A stretch of DNA of 64,000 nt from Neurospora tetrasperma FGSC 2508 (taxonomy: Eukaryota; Ascomycota; Sordariomycetes; Sordariales; Sordariaceae): contig NW_009799102.1 of assembly GCF_000213175.1 (NCBI RefSeq), forward strand, positions 632,062 to 696,061, read 5' to 3'. Below, piece by piece: positions 1 to 11,090 of this stretch (its first letter is position 1; every line of letters begins with the position of its first letter). The notes under the pieces are model-generated. The model did no database searches. It saw only the letters and a program-made list of their open reading frames with translations, and was not told the DNA's origin. Position numbers and translations under genes: made by a program.

Positions 1-1134
1 GTTGAAGGATGGGACTCAAAAGGTCAGGACTTGTCTGCACTCCTAGAGATCCTACATACCTACCTACATATGCGAGGCGTTTTGGTTTTGCTTTGGTAGG
101 AGTTTTAGATATCACTTTTAACATTTATTTATTTTCTGATCACATTATTTTGAGCAATGCCTTGGTGTTTCATTATTGTGAGTCTTTGAATTGACATGTC
201 CATCAAATGAACCGTACCAAAGCAATCAACTAGCAGGTATCAACCGTTTGTATTCAGTCATACATGGTTCAAAGTTAGCAGTCGTCCGTCAGATGTCACG
301 GTTGGAGAGTGTCTTCAGTAAAGTCAACTGTGAATTAGCCTATCCTGATTATACTGCTCCCTAGCTATTACACTATTTTATTAGATGGTGATACTAATGG
401 ACCTTTTTTCCCCCTTTGGCTTGGTCGAATCAGAGCTAGAATGTTCTGGCCAGCAAGTGGTCCGGATGTTGATGTTCCCGTTACCAATTCTGTAGCGATC
501 TAGTAGTACGTGGTTGTGTCGGTCAAGCTCGTGATCCAGTTGTTGTTATTAGTGTTGGTGTTGGTGTTGTTGTTAGTGTTGTCGTTAGTGTTGGTGATGG
601 TGTATGTAATGAATGCGCTGGAAGGTTTAGCTTTGGAGGGGCTACTACCAGATATCTGTCGATCTCCTCAGAGATCGAGATCTGGAAGCCACATGGGACT
701 AGGTAATTATCAAGATAGTCTCTAGCGAAGTTTAGTGTGTCTCTTACGGAGTCTACTCATTCAGAGTGATCTTCAACCACCTATGTATGGTTCATGTCGG
801 TTGCTGTCTCACGGGAATAAAAAGAAACAAGGGAAGACTCGGATCCACTGATGATTGGCGCAAACGATTGTCCATGGTGCCAAGACCTGAGGGATGGAAG
901 CCTCTGGCCAATCGGAAAATAGATTCTGCAGTGGAATGTGAGCCTATCATTGGCCTAATTGCGAGCGAAATCTGCGTCTTGGCAATGAACGACACGATCA
1001 CATTGCACCGCAAAGGGTGCAATCTGTGGTGTGGGTCGCTGAACCGGTGGGTATTGATATTGAAGTGTGTTGTGCTGGTTGAGGTTGAAATAACGTGCTA
1101 TCACTCGTCAGGTTCAAAGTGAATCGGCGATCGA

Positions 1135-1509
1135 GTGAGACACCGTTAGTTAGTGTCCTCGTCAGGTCTATAAGATCGCCCATCTAACTAGCGGGCGATC
1201 TACTAGTCAGGGACAGCGATTCGTGCATGGACAGGGACTTTGACACTAGTTTTGTACTACCAGTTGAACAAACCCTTGGCGCCACAGCCGCCTACACCCA
1301 AGGAGGTTTAGCGGGGCCTACTTGCATATAGCCATGGTTTAGATGCATTTTACTCTGAAACTCAATATCGGTTGCACGGAGACCATATACCATCCCGATA
1401 CAAGAATCCAGTGCGAATTGCTGTCCCTGACTACAATGTAGTAGATCGCCCGCTAGTTGGACGGGTGATCTTATAGACGACCTGACGAGCGCAACTAACG
1501 GTGTCTCAC
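1135..1509. repeat. Foldback / MITE-like inverted repeat element
   Basis: Two arms of about 100 bases lie in inverted orientation: roughly 1135-1231 and 1409-1509, with about 175 unrelated bases between them. The outer ends are GTGAGACACCGTTAGTT and its complement; the inner ends match through GTCAGGGACAGC. The arms differ by scattered substitutions and small indels, so the element is not recent. Each arm also holds its own short hairpin (GATCGCCC...GGGCGATC). No transposase frame is seen between the arms and no clear target-site duplication flanks them. This looks like a non-autonomous DNA-transposon relic, or simply an old inverted duplication. Confidence 0.65.
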
Positions 1510-1600
1510 CGCGATTATGGCATTGTGTACTCCTTATGGGATACGTGTAAATACTGATGCTCAGTGATCGGTTTCCCAAGGGATAGGGAAAGTGAAAAAA

Positions 1601-1638
1601 GGGGGGAGGGGAGGGGGGAGGGGGGGTAGGGGAGGGGG
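1601..1638 (+). other. G-rich tract with G-quadruplex potential
   Basis: The tract has six runs of four or more G separated by single A or TA steps, preceded by six A. It satisfies the usual G4 pattern several times over. It lies about 90 bases outside the inverted repeat element and about 2 kb from the nearest gene, so no function can be assigned. Confidence 0.6.
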
Positions 1639-3612
1639 CAGACGCACGAACCACAAACCACCACGATTGGGAATCTTCAATTGAGTTCAGTGAGGTGCCA
1701 ACGCGTCGTCGACGACGACACGCTTTCATTCGAACCTTCACCTCTTCCAGACGACACTGCAGTGAGGCTTTCTTCAAGGTTCAAAAACCAAGGTATGTGA
1801 CGTGTCACTCGACGGCGGCTTCCAAGACTTTTTGGGTTGTTGTGAGTCTTTGCGCTTACATAACAAGTAGTAGTCTCTAGTCTGGTTTTTTAGTGTACGA
1901 TACATACCATACCCCTCTAAGACATGGAGGTAGGTACCTTTGGCCATTCTGCCTGTTGACACCGCTTCAAGATGTTTTCCCCCCCAATCGCAGCGAGCAA
2001 ATGTCAACGCCAGCAAACGGCGAAAGAAGAGCATTTGTTTCATGAAAGAGACACTGGATCTCAGATATGATTCTGATGTGACATCATCGGATCCAGATGA
2101 AACTGTACCTCACCTACCTACCGCTATGTCGTTGACATGAGCGACCTGTTCCTGGTTTGGGTGAAACTTGAACGGTTGCGAGGAAACGCTCTTATAGCTC
2201 CAATCCTGATAGGTAGGTACCTACATATGATCTGGAACAAACCAACGCCGAGTAAGATGGATGCTTACTTGAATGGCGAAAACTGAATGCCCGAGTTGGA
2301 CTCCGATTTGGGCTTCGATTTGGACCCAACTGCTTTGCTCCAGATTCCTTTACTGCACCAGGTTGTGCTCTGAAGCCCGAGAGATGCACAGAGCTATACA
2401 TGTATGCCTCGGTGCCACGAGGAAGAGCTGGAAGCACCAGCACTGCGGGCCCTTCAAACGCCAACAATATCTATGTCTCTCGCTCCGACCTATGCGATAA
2501 GTTTGACGTGATGCGAACTTTGGTTTCATTCTTTGGCCTTTCCGCCAAATGCCAGAAACTGCCCAAGCTCCGCCATCGTGATCGCTGGCCAGTACATACC
2601 TACCCTGATTCCCTCTGGGGCAAAGCACCCAGCCAGGCTGAAAACGGGTACAATAACGCTGTCAAGCAACTTTTTGACGTGTTGTGGCGCACGCTCGCTG
2701 CCTGGGAAGTGACAATCGAACGTAAGTACATCGATGGAAGAGGAAGCCGCACAAGATGGTGAACTTTGGGGAGATTTTCCATGCTCGTCACTGATGGGTC
2801 GGACAAGTTGGGACGTAGACGTGGGGCGAGGACGGGACATGGAGGATGAAGACTTGCAAGTGCTGCTGAGGAGAGGGAGAAGAGTGAGCAGAGCAGCGAG
2901 TGATCGTGCTGGGGGTTGGTGATGATGAGGTTCTTCCCAGATATGAGCGATGGCTTATAGGTACTTTCTGAGCTTTTCTCGACTGGCCCGAGATTGGACA
3001 TAGACTTAACCATCACCAAGGCCATCTCCTAGACTACATTACTGAGACCAATTTACAGCCACCAGTCACTGTGAATTCCATAGGTATGCATGCCTAGATG
3101 ATGTCCATTGCCGGAGTTCTACAACATCTACGTACCGGCAGGATGGTCATCGTGTCGCTGGAGAAGGAAAGGAACAAAAGGAATGAGGCCGCGAGGGTGA
3201 GGTGAGGTCTGCCCCCGCGTTGACTACCTACCTACTGCTGCATAATCGCTGCACATGTCCACCATTCCCGGTTCGTCAGCGCTTGAGACCAGCTGGTGGC
3301 GTGATTTTATGAGCCAAACTTGGTCGATTCACATGAGAAAATGCATTTGCCCGCAGTGATGGAGGGGGATAAAAGCAGGCATAAAAAGGAAACCGCTGTC
3401 TTCAAATTTCTTCCTATTACTCTTCCTCCTATTCTCTTCCTTTATCCAACCGCCACCGGGCAACCTGCTACAGCCCGATTTTCACGTTAGCAGATTACAA
3501 GTCAAACCTCTCCACGCCAACATTTTGTGCTTTTTTTTAATATTTTTTTCTTCTACGATCCAGTACCAATATCCAGTGGCAGTAACAAGGACATTGATTA
3601 CAAAGGTCCAAT

Positions 3613-4305
3613 ATGCCATCGCGACAAGAGTTAGCCGCTCCTTCCTCGGCACCGGCACCGGCTCCGGCTCCATCGAAGAAGAAGAAGCCCAAAAAGATAA
3701 CCGGCCCTCCTCCCCGTTCTAGACCTTTCAAGCGCCCGTACCATTTATCCAAGGACCGCCCCATGTCTTGGTATCGGAGCGACGCCAACCGACTTTCTCT
3801 CTGGTCTCCATTGTGTGAGGCCTTCCCCATCCTCGACAAGCTTCCTAAGCTCCAACAAAGACCCTACGGGGACGATGACGAGCCCATAGCCGTAAACGGC
3901 TTCGATGCCACAAAGAAGCATTTCTACGCTGCCCAGGCCAGATGGGAACGAGCCATGGAGATCATGGAGGAGGAGGGACGACGGATGGTATACCATGGAG
4001 AAACGATGCGCGAAGAGGCGCAGGCGTGTCATAAGTGGGTGGGCCAGGTTGGCAAGCTGACGTGGGAAGGGCACCATGGAAGGATGAAAAATTATGACGC
4101 CTTCCAGGAGGCGTTGGATAAGGTCTGTAAGATGAACAAGAAGGCCGTGGAGACGGTCAAGGAGGTACAAGAGCCCACGAAGAAATGGCCGGTGGAGTTC
4201 ATATGCCAAAGGAGGGCTTGGGAGGAAGAAGAGGAAGACCCGACCGACGACGATGAAGAGGACGAAATTGAAGCGGTGGCTTCTCTGCTCTTTCCTCGGT
4301 TTTAA
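3613..4305 (+). CDS. Hypothetical basic/acidic protein, 230 aa, intronless
   Basis: I do not recognise this protein. It is a single open frame beginning at a clear ATG after a CT-rich leader. Residues 5-35 are Ala/Pro/Lys-rich, with an AP dipeptide run followed by a lysine cluster (KKKKPKK) that could serve as a nuclear localisation signal. The middle (about 95-180) is predicted by eye to be helical and rich in charged residues and Trp. The last 25 residues are strongly acidic (runs of E and D) before ending in LLFPRF. There is no signal peptide or membrane segment. The antisense frame over the same bases is a shadow. The layout (basic head, acidic tail) suggests a nuclear or nucleic-acid-associated protein, but that is inference. 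Neighbours give no hint. Confidence 0.6.
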   Translation: MPSRQELAAPSSAPAPAPAPSKKKKPKKITGPPPRSRPFKRPYHLSKDRPMSWYRSDANRLSLWSPLCEAFPILDKLPKLQQRPYGDDDEPIAVNGFDATKKHFYAAQARWERAMEIMEEEGRRMVYHGETMREEAQACHKWVGQVGKLTWEGHHGRMKNYDAFQEALDKVCKMNKKAVETVKEVQEPTKKWPVEFICQRRAWEEEEEDPTDDDEEDEIEAVASLLFPRF

Positions 4306-5061
4306 GGCCACAACTAGCTAGGTAGGTAGGTACTTACCTCTACTCATGTCGTTGCGGTCCGACGGAGTCTTCTTCTCGTATGTGTTCTAGAGTAATGCCT
4401 CGTCATTGTGATTACAGGTGTGAACCATGCGCTCCGTGGCTTAAGGGAAGTGCTTGGGGTTGGTGGTGTCAGATGTAATCTTACCGAGTGTCATTCCTCG
4501 CGCCTTCACCTGGGTAGGGAAGGAGCGGCAACGGGCAGGGCAGGTATGTACAATTAGTGGCAACCGGGAGCATTTACATGTGCCAACACTTCTCGATCGG
4601 AAAGCATATCAACCGAACTTTGAAGGAACGATTAACGTCCACTTTTTGGTACTTGCCTACCTCTACCAACGGAGTACAACGCCGGACTTATGGGTAGGTA
4701 AGAGGCGTTGGAAATCCTCCACACCTTTCGCAAATACTACTGTAAACTAGATGTTCAGGTTTGTAAACATATTTTGTCGTTTCTTGATATTTCATAGTTT
4801 AGTCTGAGCTGAGTCTCGTTTACTCAGAGTTTGCTCTGTAGTTCGTGATCTCCTGTTTCAAAATTGTTTGTGTCGAGTTCAGGCCGTGACACACTCTTCT
4901 GCTGCAATGAAAGTGTTGTACATTATCTACAACAGGTGCTTACCCGTTGACAGATTTTTGATGATGTATTTAATGCCATGCCAAAGCTCCCTTTCACTCA
5001 CCTCGACACCATCATCGACATCTCCCAATCCAACACATTTGTTGGAGCCATAACCACGAAG
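4306..5061. other. Intergenic region
   Basis: It contains the short TAGGTAGGTAGG motif just after the upstream stop codon and otherwise only small overlapping frames. Nothing else is recognised. Confidence 0.6.
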
Positions 5062-5731
5062 ATGCAACCCCTTCACTTTCTCGTATTCATTTTCACCACC
5101 ACTGTTGCGGCTTCAAATTCCTCGTGTTTTGACGATGGCAACTTTGACCAAAGTTGTGATCACAAAACATTCAAGTTCACACCGCACTTAGGCTTAAGCG
5201 CTGTTTGCCGGCGGGCCGACGGAAAGAGCAACTTTACTACCACGTTGGGTCTGTCAAAGTGCATTGCCTACAACACCAAGACGGGTAGAGTGGAGTGGAA
5301 GATACCCCCGTCGTGTACGAATTCCACCACGGCGGATGAGAAGAAGATGGATAGCACACAGGGAAACTTGTCAGTCTTGGCATCCTGAAGTCACCTGGTA
5401 GTGAAACACACCCTCCATTCACTTTATGACTGACGACAAGTCTCCGTGTTAGGGTTGAAATTGACGACTATTGTATGACCTCGAATGACCTGTGCGACCC
5501 AGGGGCGTACACTCATTGGACGTGGAATGCATTCCTGCGGTGCAAATTTGAAGATGAGAAGCCGTCTGACTGGTCCAGAATTGCGTATATCAATCTGAGT
5601 AGGACTGATCTCCACATACTCCCCTGATCATGACAACATTGACGGTAAACTGATGATGATTTTGCCCTACAGCCGAACATATCTTCAATAGTGATGGCCG
5701 ACTGGGATGCTTTGGAATGCTCGGACCTTAG
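5062..5731 (+). CDS. Secreted cyanovirin-N-homology-like protein, copy 1
   Basis: Proposed exons are 5062-5369, 5453-5598 and 5673-5731, giving 170 residues. Donors GTCAGT and GTAGGA and both acceptors keep frame. I chose the ATG at 5062 over the in-frame one at 4978 because it starts a signal peptide (MQPLHFLVFIFTTTVAAS). The mature part shows the layout of secreted fungal CVNH proteins: an F-x-x-SC start, a hydrophobic strand ending in L-x-A-x-C, an L-x-L-x-KCI-x-N-like turn, then a second half with paired Cys, C-K-F, INLTEHI and a final N-x-DG-x-LGCFG. CVNH domains are lectin-type folds that bind oligosaccharides such as mannose; the ligand here is unknown. The next gene is a diverged paralog with introns in the same places and phases. 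The first intron hides the second half from simple frame reading, so a one-exon model would be wrong. Confidence 0.68.
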
Positions 5732-6396
5732 ATCCTTGATTTTGACTGCAGTATCTCTACGAGTTGGTGGAATTAATATAGTCGACTGGGAAAGGCTTAG
5801 TGCTCGGGATGAGTAATATTACGAGAGGAAAGGGACGCGGGGGAACAGGCAATTGTAAAGTAGTCAACAGTCGTGAAATATTCTCGAATCTCTATCAAGG
5901 CATCTGAATTGTTTCAAACATAAGCGCGTACTTGTTGGCCTGACTGCCCATCCTGATGAAAACCACTGAAATATCAGCGAAATAAGGTTATGAGTTCTGC
6001 CTCTAATTCAAAATAAAGTAGACTTTGAAGTAAGGACCATCTTCGCGGTACATCCAGGGCAGCGCGTGGAGGGATTGGGCTACAGCGCAGGGCAGTGACT
6101 AACTTCCTTCAAAATCGCCGCTGTCGATGAGATGTCAAAAGTTTCATCCACACTACTTCACGTATCGATGTATCGTGTCATGGTGAAAGCAACCAAGTTA
6201 GTCCAATATCGTGACACACCTTCCCCTCGACAGCTACGGGCTGTCCACTCCTGACAATCAACCTCACAGCTATAACCTCCGACCCCAGCCAAGCCCAGGC
6301 CGTCGAACTTTCCACCGAGTGTACCCTTAATTGTCGACTTACTCTATCAAGCACTCACCGAAGACGAACGAACCCACTGCAACACCACAACCCAAA
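5732..6396. other. Spacer between the two CVNH-like paralogs
   Basis: No open frame of note. It is AT-richer than the flanking exons and presumably holds the terminator of the first copy and the promoter of the second. The 60 bases before the next ATG are C/A-rich, as expected of a fungal leader. Confidence 0.55.
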
Positions 6397-7026
6397 ATGC
6401 ATTTCCCACTCCTTCCCCCCACTCTCGCCCACATTCTCACCACCCTCATCCCTACCATCTCCGCCACTACCATCGCCAACACCGACCCCAACCAAAAACC
6501 CATGATCGACACCTTCCGCAAGTCCTGTGTAAACTGGCAAGTCGACTCCAAAGCCTGCGCCCTCTCCGGCATCTGCAAGCTCACCGACGACTCCCATGAG
6601 GCATCCCACCCGAAACTGCATGGATGGCGCGAGACCAACCTGGATCTGAACCAGTGTATCTGGTTTGATGCCAAGGAGAGCATACTCAAGTGGTTTGAGG
6701 AGAAAGACGGGAAGGTGGAGGATTTATCTGGGTAAGTCCACATTTAGCTTTTAATGGAATGGGATGGGAGCTGACAAAGTGAGAACAGGACGGCCAACTT
6801 TTGTAGAGATTTTTGCGATTGCTGGCTTTACGGAGGGGGGATGTCGGGGGATATGTTGGCTTGTATTTGTGATTCGGGGAGTCATAAGAGAGATACGTGG
6901 AGTTCGTTGAATTTGAGTAAGATCATACTTTCCGTTCCTTTGATGGACGAAGCTGACTTGTATGTAGCGGAACGGATTGCGAATGGCGGAGGGCATTTTG
7001 AGTGCTTTGGGCGGAAAGGAAATTAG
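6397..7026 (+). CDS. Secreted cyanovirin-N-homology-like protein, copy 2
   Basis: Proposed exons are 6397-6731, 6789-6916 and 6968-7026 (173 residues), with donors GTAAGT and GTAAGA and acceptors ACAG and GTAG. The ATG at 6397 gives a hydrophobic leader (LLPPTLAHILTTLIPTIS) typical of secretion; an in-frame ATG at 6331 does not. The first half carries F-x-x-SC, L-S-G-I-C-K-L and NLDLNQCI; the second half is Cys-rich (FCRDFCDCW, LACICD) and ends NLTERIANGGG...ECFG. This parallels copy 1 (NLTEHI...CFG), and both introns sit at the same points with the same phases, so the two arose by tandem duplication and have since diverged strongly. The expected product is an extracellular lectin-like protein; binding is unproven. 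The protein has more cysteines in its second half than copy 1, perhaps an added disulfide. Confidence 0.68.
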
Positions 7027-7855
7027 AAGGAGTAGGTGAAGTGAGTAAGGGACTTCAATGGACGAAGAGCGCGACAGGCAGAGGGAAAAACAACCAAGAA
7101 AAGCGTAAAGACGGAGGCAGCCTATAATCATTCAACATCTTTGATTTTTGCTTTTCAATTGAATTGTTTCTGAAAATTGTTGCCGGTACCTATGTCAAAG
7201 TGTTGATGCTTGGGAGCTGAAGGGGCTTTGCAGTGAATCCGACTCCACCCGACACTAACAGACATGTCCGCTATAACCGCACTGTGGGAGATGATGCAGT
7301 GGAGACGACTGGACAGTCCTTTGAGCGCTGTTGGGCCAAATTATGATTAAATGACTGTAGTGAACTATCAAGAAATAACGAGACTTCCGCACATTCTGGT
7401 AAAGCCAGACTGTAATTCACAACTTTTCATTTGTTTGTGTTACCGTGAAGTTGTTTTAGACATGACTTGTGCTACATTCTGGGGAAGAGGCTCTGACGGG
7501 AGAGGCGTTTGATAGTGTTTGTTAGCGCACGGGAACAACCGCCGTCCCGCGTCGCCCATCCTTGGTTATGCCACCCCTGCGACGTCTCACAAACACCACA
7601 TCTTGGCAAGCCACTCCCGTCCATGGAACCCATCACCACTCATGTTCGACGCCCTTATCTGCGGCGACGCTGACGGGCTTTTCGTGGCGCTTTTTGGCTT
7701 ATGCGCGTCAGAGCCTGGGCACTACTACCCAACCACCAGCCACAAACATGGCTTGTCTCGGATCAGCTCGCGCGGGGTCGACCACACGACAACGGCAACC
7801 AACCCCTCTTGCCGAACTGAAGCGATCCCGATAGCCGAGCGAGCGACCTTCCGAT
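7027..7855. other. Intergenic region
   Basis: This covers the terminator side of the CVNH-like pair and the promoter of the HET gene. Frames around 7519-7834 are open on two registers but look like leader sequence: they read into the HET gene out of frame. Nothing else is recognised. Confidence 0.5.
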
Positions 7856-10228
7856 ATGACTTTGGACGGTGGCGTCATCCCCCACGTCCTGTGCCATCGT
7901 TGTTCTCGCATCATCCACTCCGACTGGCTTCAAGAACGACTCGCACGGCTCAAGCCATGGACGGGCACCAGCACTTGGGCATTGGACGGGGATGCCGGCC
8001 AGGAAGAGAAACTTCGCTTCTTCCACTCTGAAAGCTTGGAAAAGCTGGAGGCATCCGCCGCTGCCGGCTGTCACCTCTGTACTCTGATCAGCAAGAAGGA
8101 CCAATACTTCGAATGGTTCAAGGACCAGGAGCATACGGGTGTCGTCCAGGTCGTCGCCTGTGCTGGGCATTCCTCGGTCTGGCTGGAAACAAGCCGGATA
8201 CAAGAGCTGGAAATCGAGGAGGATATGCCGCATGACTTGCCCGGACTGGACGGCTGGCTGGAGGAACGGTACAACCAGAGTCTGGACTTTTCTGGCGCAT
8301 GGATTATGGATGACTTTGTTACTGTCCAGCTGCGCAAGGTTCAAAGTGGTTGGTTGCCTGCCTGCCTACCTGGATGGGAAAGTCAAGGTTGATTCTGACG
8401 TTCGTTTTCCACAGATACATACTCCCCAGCAGGCCCTGATTTCAACCCCCTTCTGTCTGCCTCCTCGGATGCTCCCCAAGTCCTTGAGTCCATACAGTAC
8501 TGGTTGAAAGACTGCGTCGACAACCACCCCGAGTGCAGCCGCTATTCCTCCACGCAAAAGGACCCTACTGCCATCTGGCTGCCTACGCGGCTCATCGACG
8601 TGGGAGAAGTCCCCGGCAAACTAGCCCCCCGACTGGTAATATCGGCTGCCGAAGGCCTTGCCCAAAAGAAGGCACACTACCTCACCCTCAGTCATTCCTG
8701 GTCCATCTCCACGAAACCGCACAACTTGAAGCTGGAGACAGAAAACATGACCCAGTTGCAAGACAGAATACCCCTTAATGACAGGCTGTCCAAGACGTTT
8801 CGAGATGCCATGAAGATCACACAGCAACTCGGGTGCCGATATATTTGGATTGATTCACTGTGCATCATCCAAAGTGGGACAGAAGCCAAGAAGGACTGGC
8901 AAAGAGAAGGACTTACCATGAGTGACGTCTACGGCCATTCCCGCTGTAACGTCACTGCACTAGGGACCGGTGGCAACGACGCGTGCTACACCCCAAGGAA
9001 CCCATTGCAGACCACCCCATGCCACATCAAAGTGTGTGACGACAAGTCCGCCATATACGCCGTCAACTCGCTCCTTGAAACTACTTTCACAGAGAATGTT
9101 GAGCAGTCTCCTCTTTTCAAGCGAGGCTGGGTCTTACAGGAAAGCGTCCTGTCATCGCGAGCCGTCTACTTTGGAGCTCCCCAGCTCTTCTGGGAATGTC
9201 GGCGTCAAGCTTTTGCCGAGTCTTGGCCCTTCAAGACTGGCACCCCTCGAGTTCAACAGCGTCTCACCGAGCCTACTTTGCGAGCCACCGGGGACACTCC
9301 TTTTTCCTCCAAGACGGTCTTTGAAGCACTTTGTAACGCTGAAGAACAGCAGACAGACGGGTCCCACGAACAGAAAGACAGGGAAAAACACCTAATCGAG
9401 CACACATTTCCCTCCTTCCTCTGCTGGGAAAAGATCGTCAAGACCTTCATCGGTACCTCTTTAACCTTTACTTCCGACCGTCTCTTCGCCATGGCCGGCA
9501 TTGCCCGCGCCATTGAGCACTTCCGCTCCTTCACCTACGTCACCGGAACCTGGCGTGAGCTCTACCCGCTCGACCTCCTCTGGCGCTTCACCCGCGAGCT
9601 GGGCGAGAGAAAAAACGTGGATTCCGGCTCCAACGCTCCTTCGTGGTCTTGGGCCGCCAAGGAACTTGATGTGCAGGCGTCGCTGAAGAACATTGCGAGA
9701 AGCGGAAAGAACACACAACGGCCCGCCCATTGGGATGGGAACAAGCGGTTCTTGGTCGAGTCGGTTACTAGCGTCGCTTACCTCTCCCAGCTTGTTAAAT
9801 TCCCTAACCCCTCGTTTGAGTCCAAGTACAGGCCTGATAAAGAGGGGGGAATCACAATTGATTTGAAGGGCCGCGTGTGCAAGGGCTTGGTGAAGACGGA
9901 GCTGGATATCCAGGGCTTTCCGCAGGATCGATTGTACGTCGCAGGGAAGGATAAGGCGCCCGTTATTGTGCACATGGACGATGACACACCGGCAGATGGG
10001 CTCGAAGTGGTCCTCGTCATGTTGATGGAGTGGGAAGGGCTGGTCGGCAATTATTGGAAACGACAATTCCAGGCTGGTTTGGTCTTGGTGCCGGCCAAAG
10101 ACGAGGGTGATAAAGGAGGATCGACCATTTACCGGCGTGTCGGGGCCTTCAGGACGGGCGAATTGTCGGAGTGTCCTGTTAATGCATTCGACGGAAGTGA
10201 AATGGAGGAGGTGTTGGGTATTTGCTGA
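7856..10228 (+). CDS. HET-domain (heterokaryon incompatibility) protein
   Basis: Two exons, 7856-8348 and 8415-10228, give 768 residues. The intron uses a less usual donor (GTTGGT) but has a good CTGAC branch site and TTCCACAG acceptor, and it is the only pairing I found that keeps frame. Exon 1 has the usual N-terminal region of this class (LCHRC and AAGCHLC Cys pairs). The HET domain (PF06985 type) starts near residue 253 with YLTLSHSW, continues with a SKTFRDAM helix, WIDSLCIIQ near 309, and M-x-DVY; the C-terminal signature RGWVLQE...SSR is near 401 and WEC follows. These proteins act in the cytoplasm and trigger cell death after fusion of unlike strains; which partner this one senses is unknown. 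No NACHT, ankyrin or WD repeats follow, so the C-terminal 350 residues lack a recognised domain. A long antisense frame over the 3' half is a shadow. Confidence 0.88.
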
Positions 10229-11080
10229 GGTCGACTTCAGTTCAACAAAAAGGAGATCCCGTTCATGCCTAGCTATGCTCCTATTCACACCGTCCCCTTT
10301 TCCTCGTCCTGGTCTTGGCTTACCCACCCAAAGCGGATCACAGGCTGCCGTTGCACCCCTCAGATCTCGTGTAGACCCTAGGCACAAGCAGAACCTCCAC
10401 ATCCCGATGTCGATCATTGTCAGTTTCCAGTCGTGGCATTTCCAGAAAGGTTTCATGTTCCAAAGTCAGCGAGCCTCGGTTCCCCAACCTCAGAACAAGT
10501 CGACAAACCGATATCGTCTTCTCAGTTCATGCCAGTTCGTATCGCAATCGGCCCTTAGGAAGAACATGCTGATTTGGAAAACGACAGTCAACGTTACAAC
10601 GAGGTTCCCTTTCGTATCGTTCGAGTTCACCTTATCACACCGCTTCAGGCGTTGGTGTTCTTGATTGGCGACGACCCGAACTCCCCCACCGTTGCATCAA
10701 CTCAGCCTCCAGGGTCCCGGTGCAACCGATATCCCGATGCCTCGTACAAGTGTTGCCAAGCAGATGAGTCGAGACTCGCTGATTCGTGGAACGGATCACC
10801 CCAGACTCTCTTGTTCGGTTTCTGGGTGACACAGCATTCTGCAATCGCGCACAGCCCTTGCTGCTGTCGAGGTCTGCCATCATTGCCGTGCCAGCCGCAA
10901 TATTGCCTTCGCTGTGATGGATACCCCACGTTTTTGGGCGATCTTATGGCATCAATGGTGTTACTGTGGCGTTGGACTGCTGTGTACACAGTAGCAACGA
11001 AATCAATCAAAGTTTTCATTTCTTTTTTTCAATCTCGAATTCAACCCCTCCACCAAACAGTCCTTCATCTGTTTACTTTG

Positions 11081-11090
11081 ATGACGTCAT
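11081..11090. promoter_or_regulatory. CRE/ATF palindrome
   Basis: The bases read ATGACGTCAT, a perfect palindrome containing TGACGTCA, the site bound by fungal Atf1/CREB-type bZIP factors in stress and light responses. It lies 1.2 kb before the next ATG and 0.85 kb after the HET stop. A single site can occur by chance, so the assignment is tentative. Confidence 0.35.

Larger units (their letters stand above)
1..3612. other. Intergenic stretch without a recognisable gene
   Basis: Open frames here are short (at most about 160 codons), overlap each other on both strands and resemble no family I know. It holds an inverted-repeat element and a G-rich tract, listed separately, and several copies of the short TAGGTAGGTACC-type motif common between genes in this window. 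A possible TATA-like element (GATAAAAG) lies near 3369, about 240 bases before the next gene, followed by a CT-rich stretch typical of fungal promoters. Confidence 0.6.

Noticed and set aside
9461-10456. 331-codon minus-strand frame
   Set aside because: Antisense to the 3' half of the HET gene, no recognisable domain.
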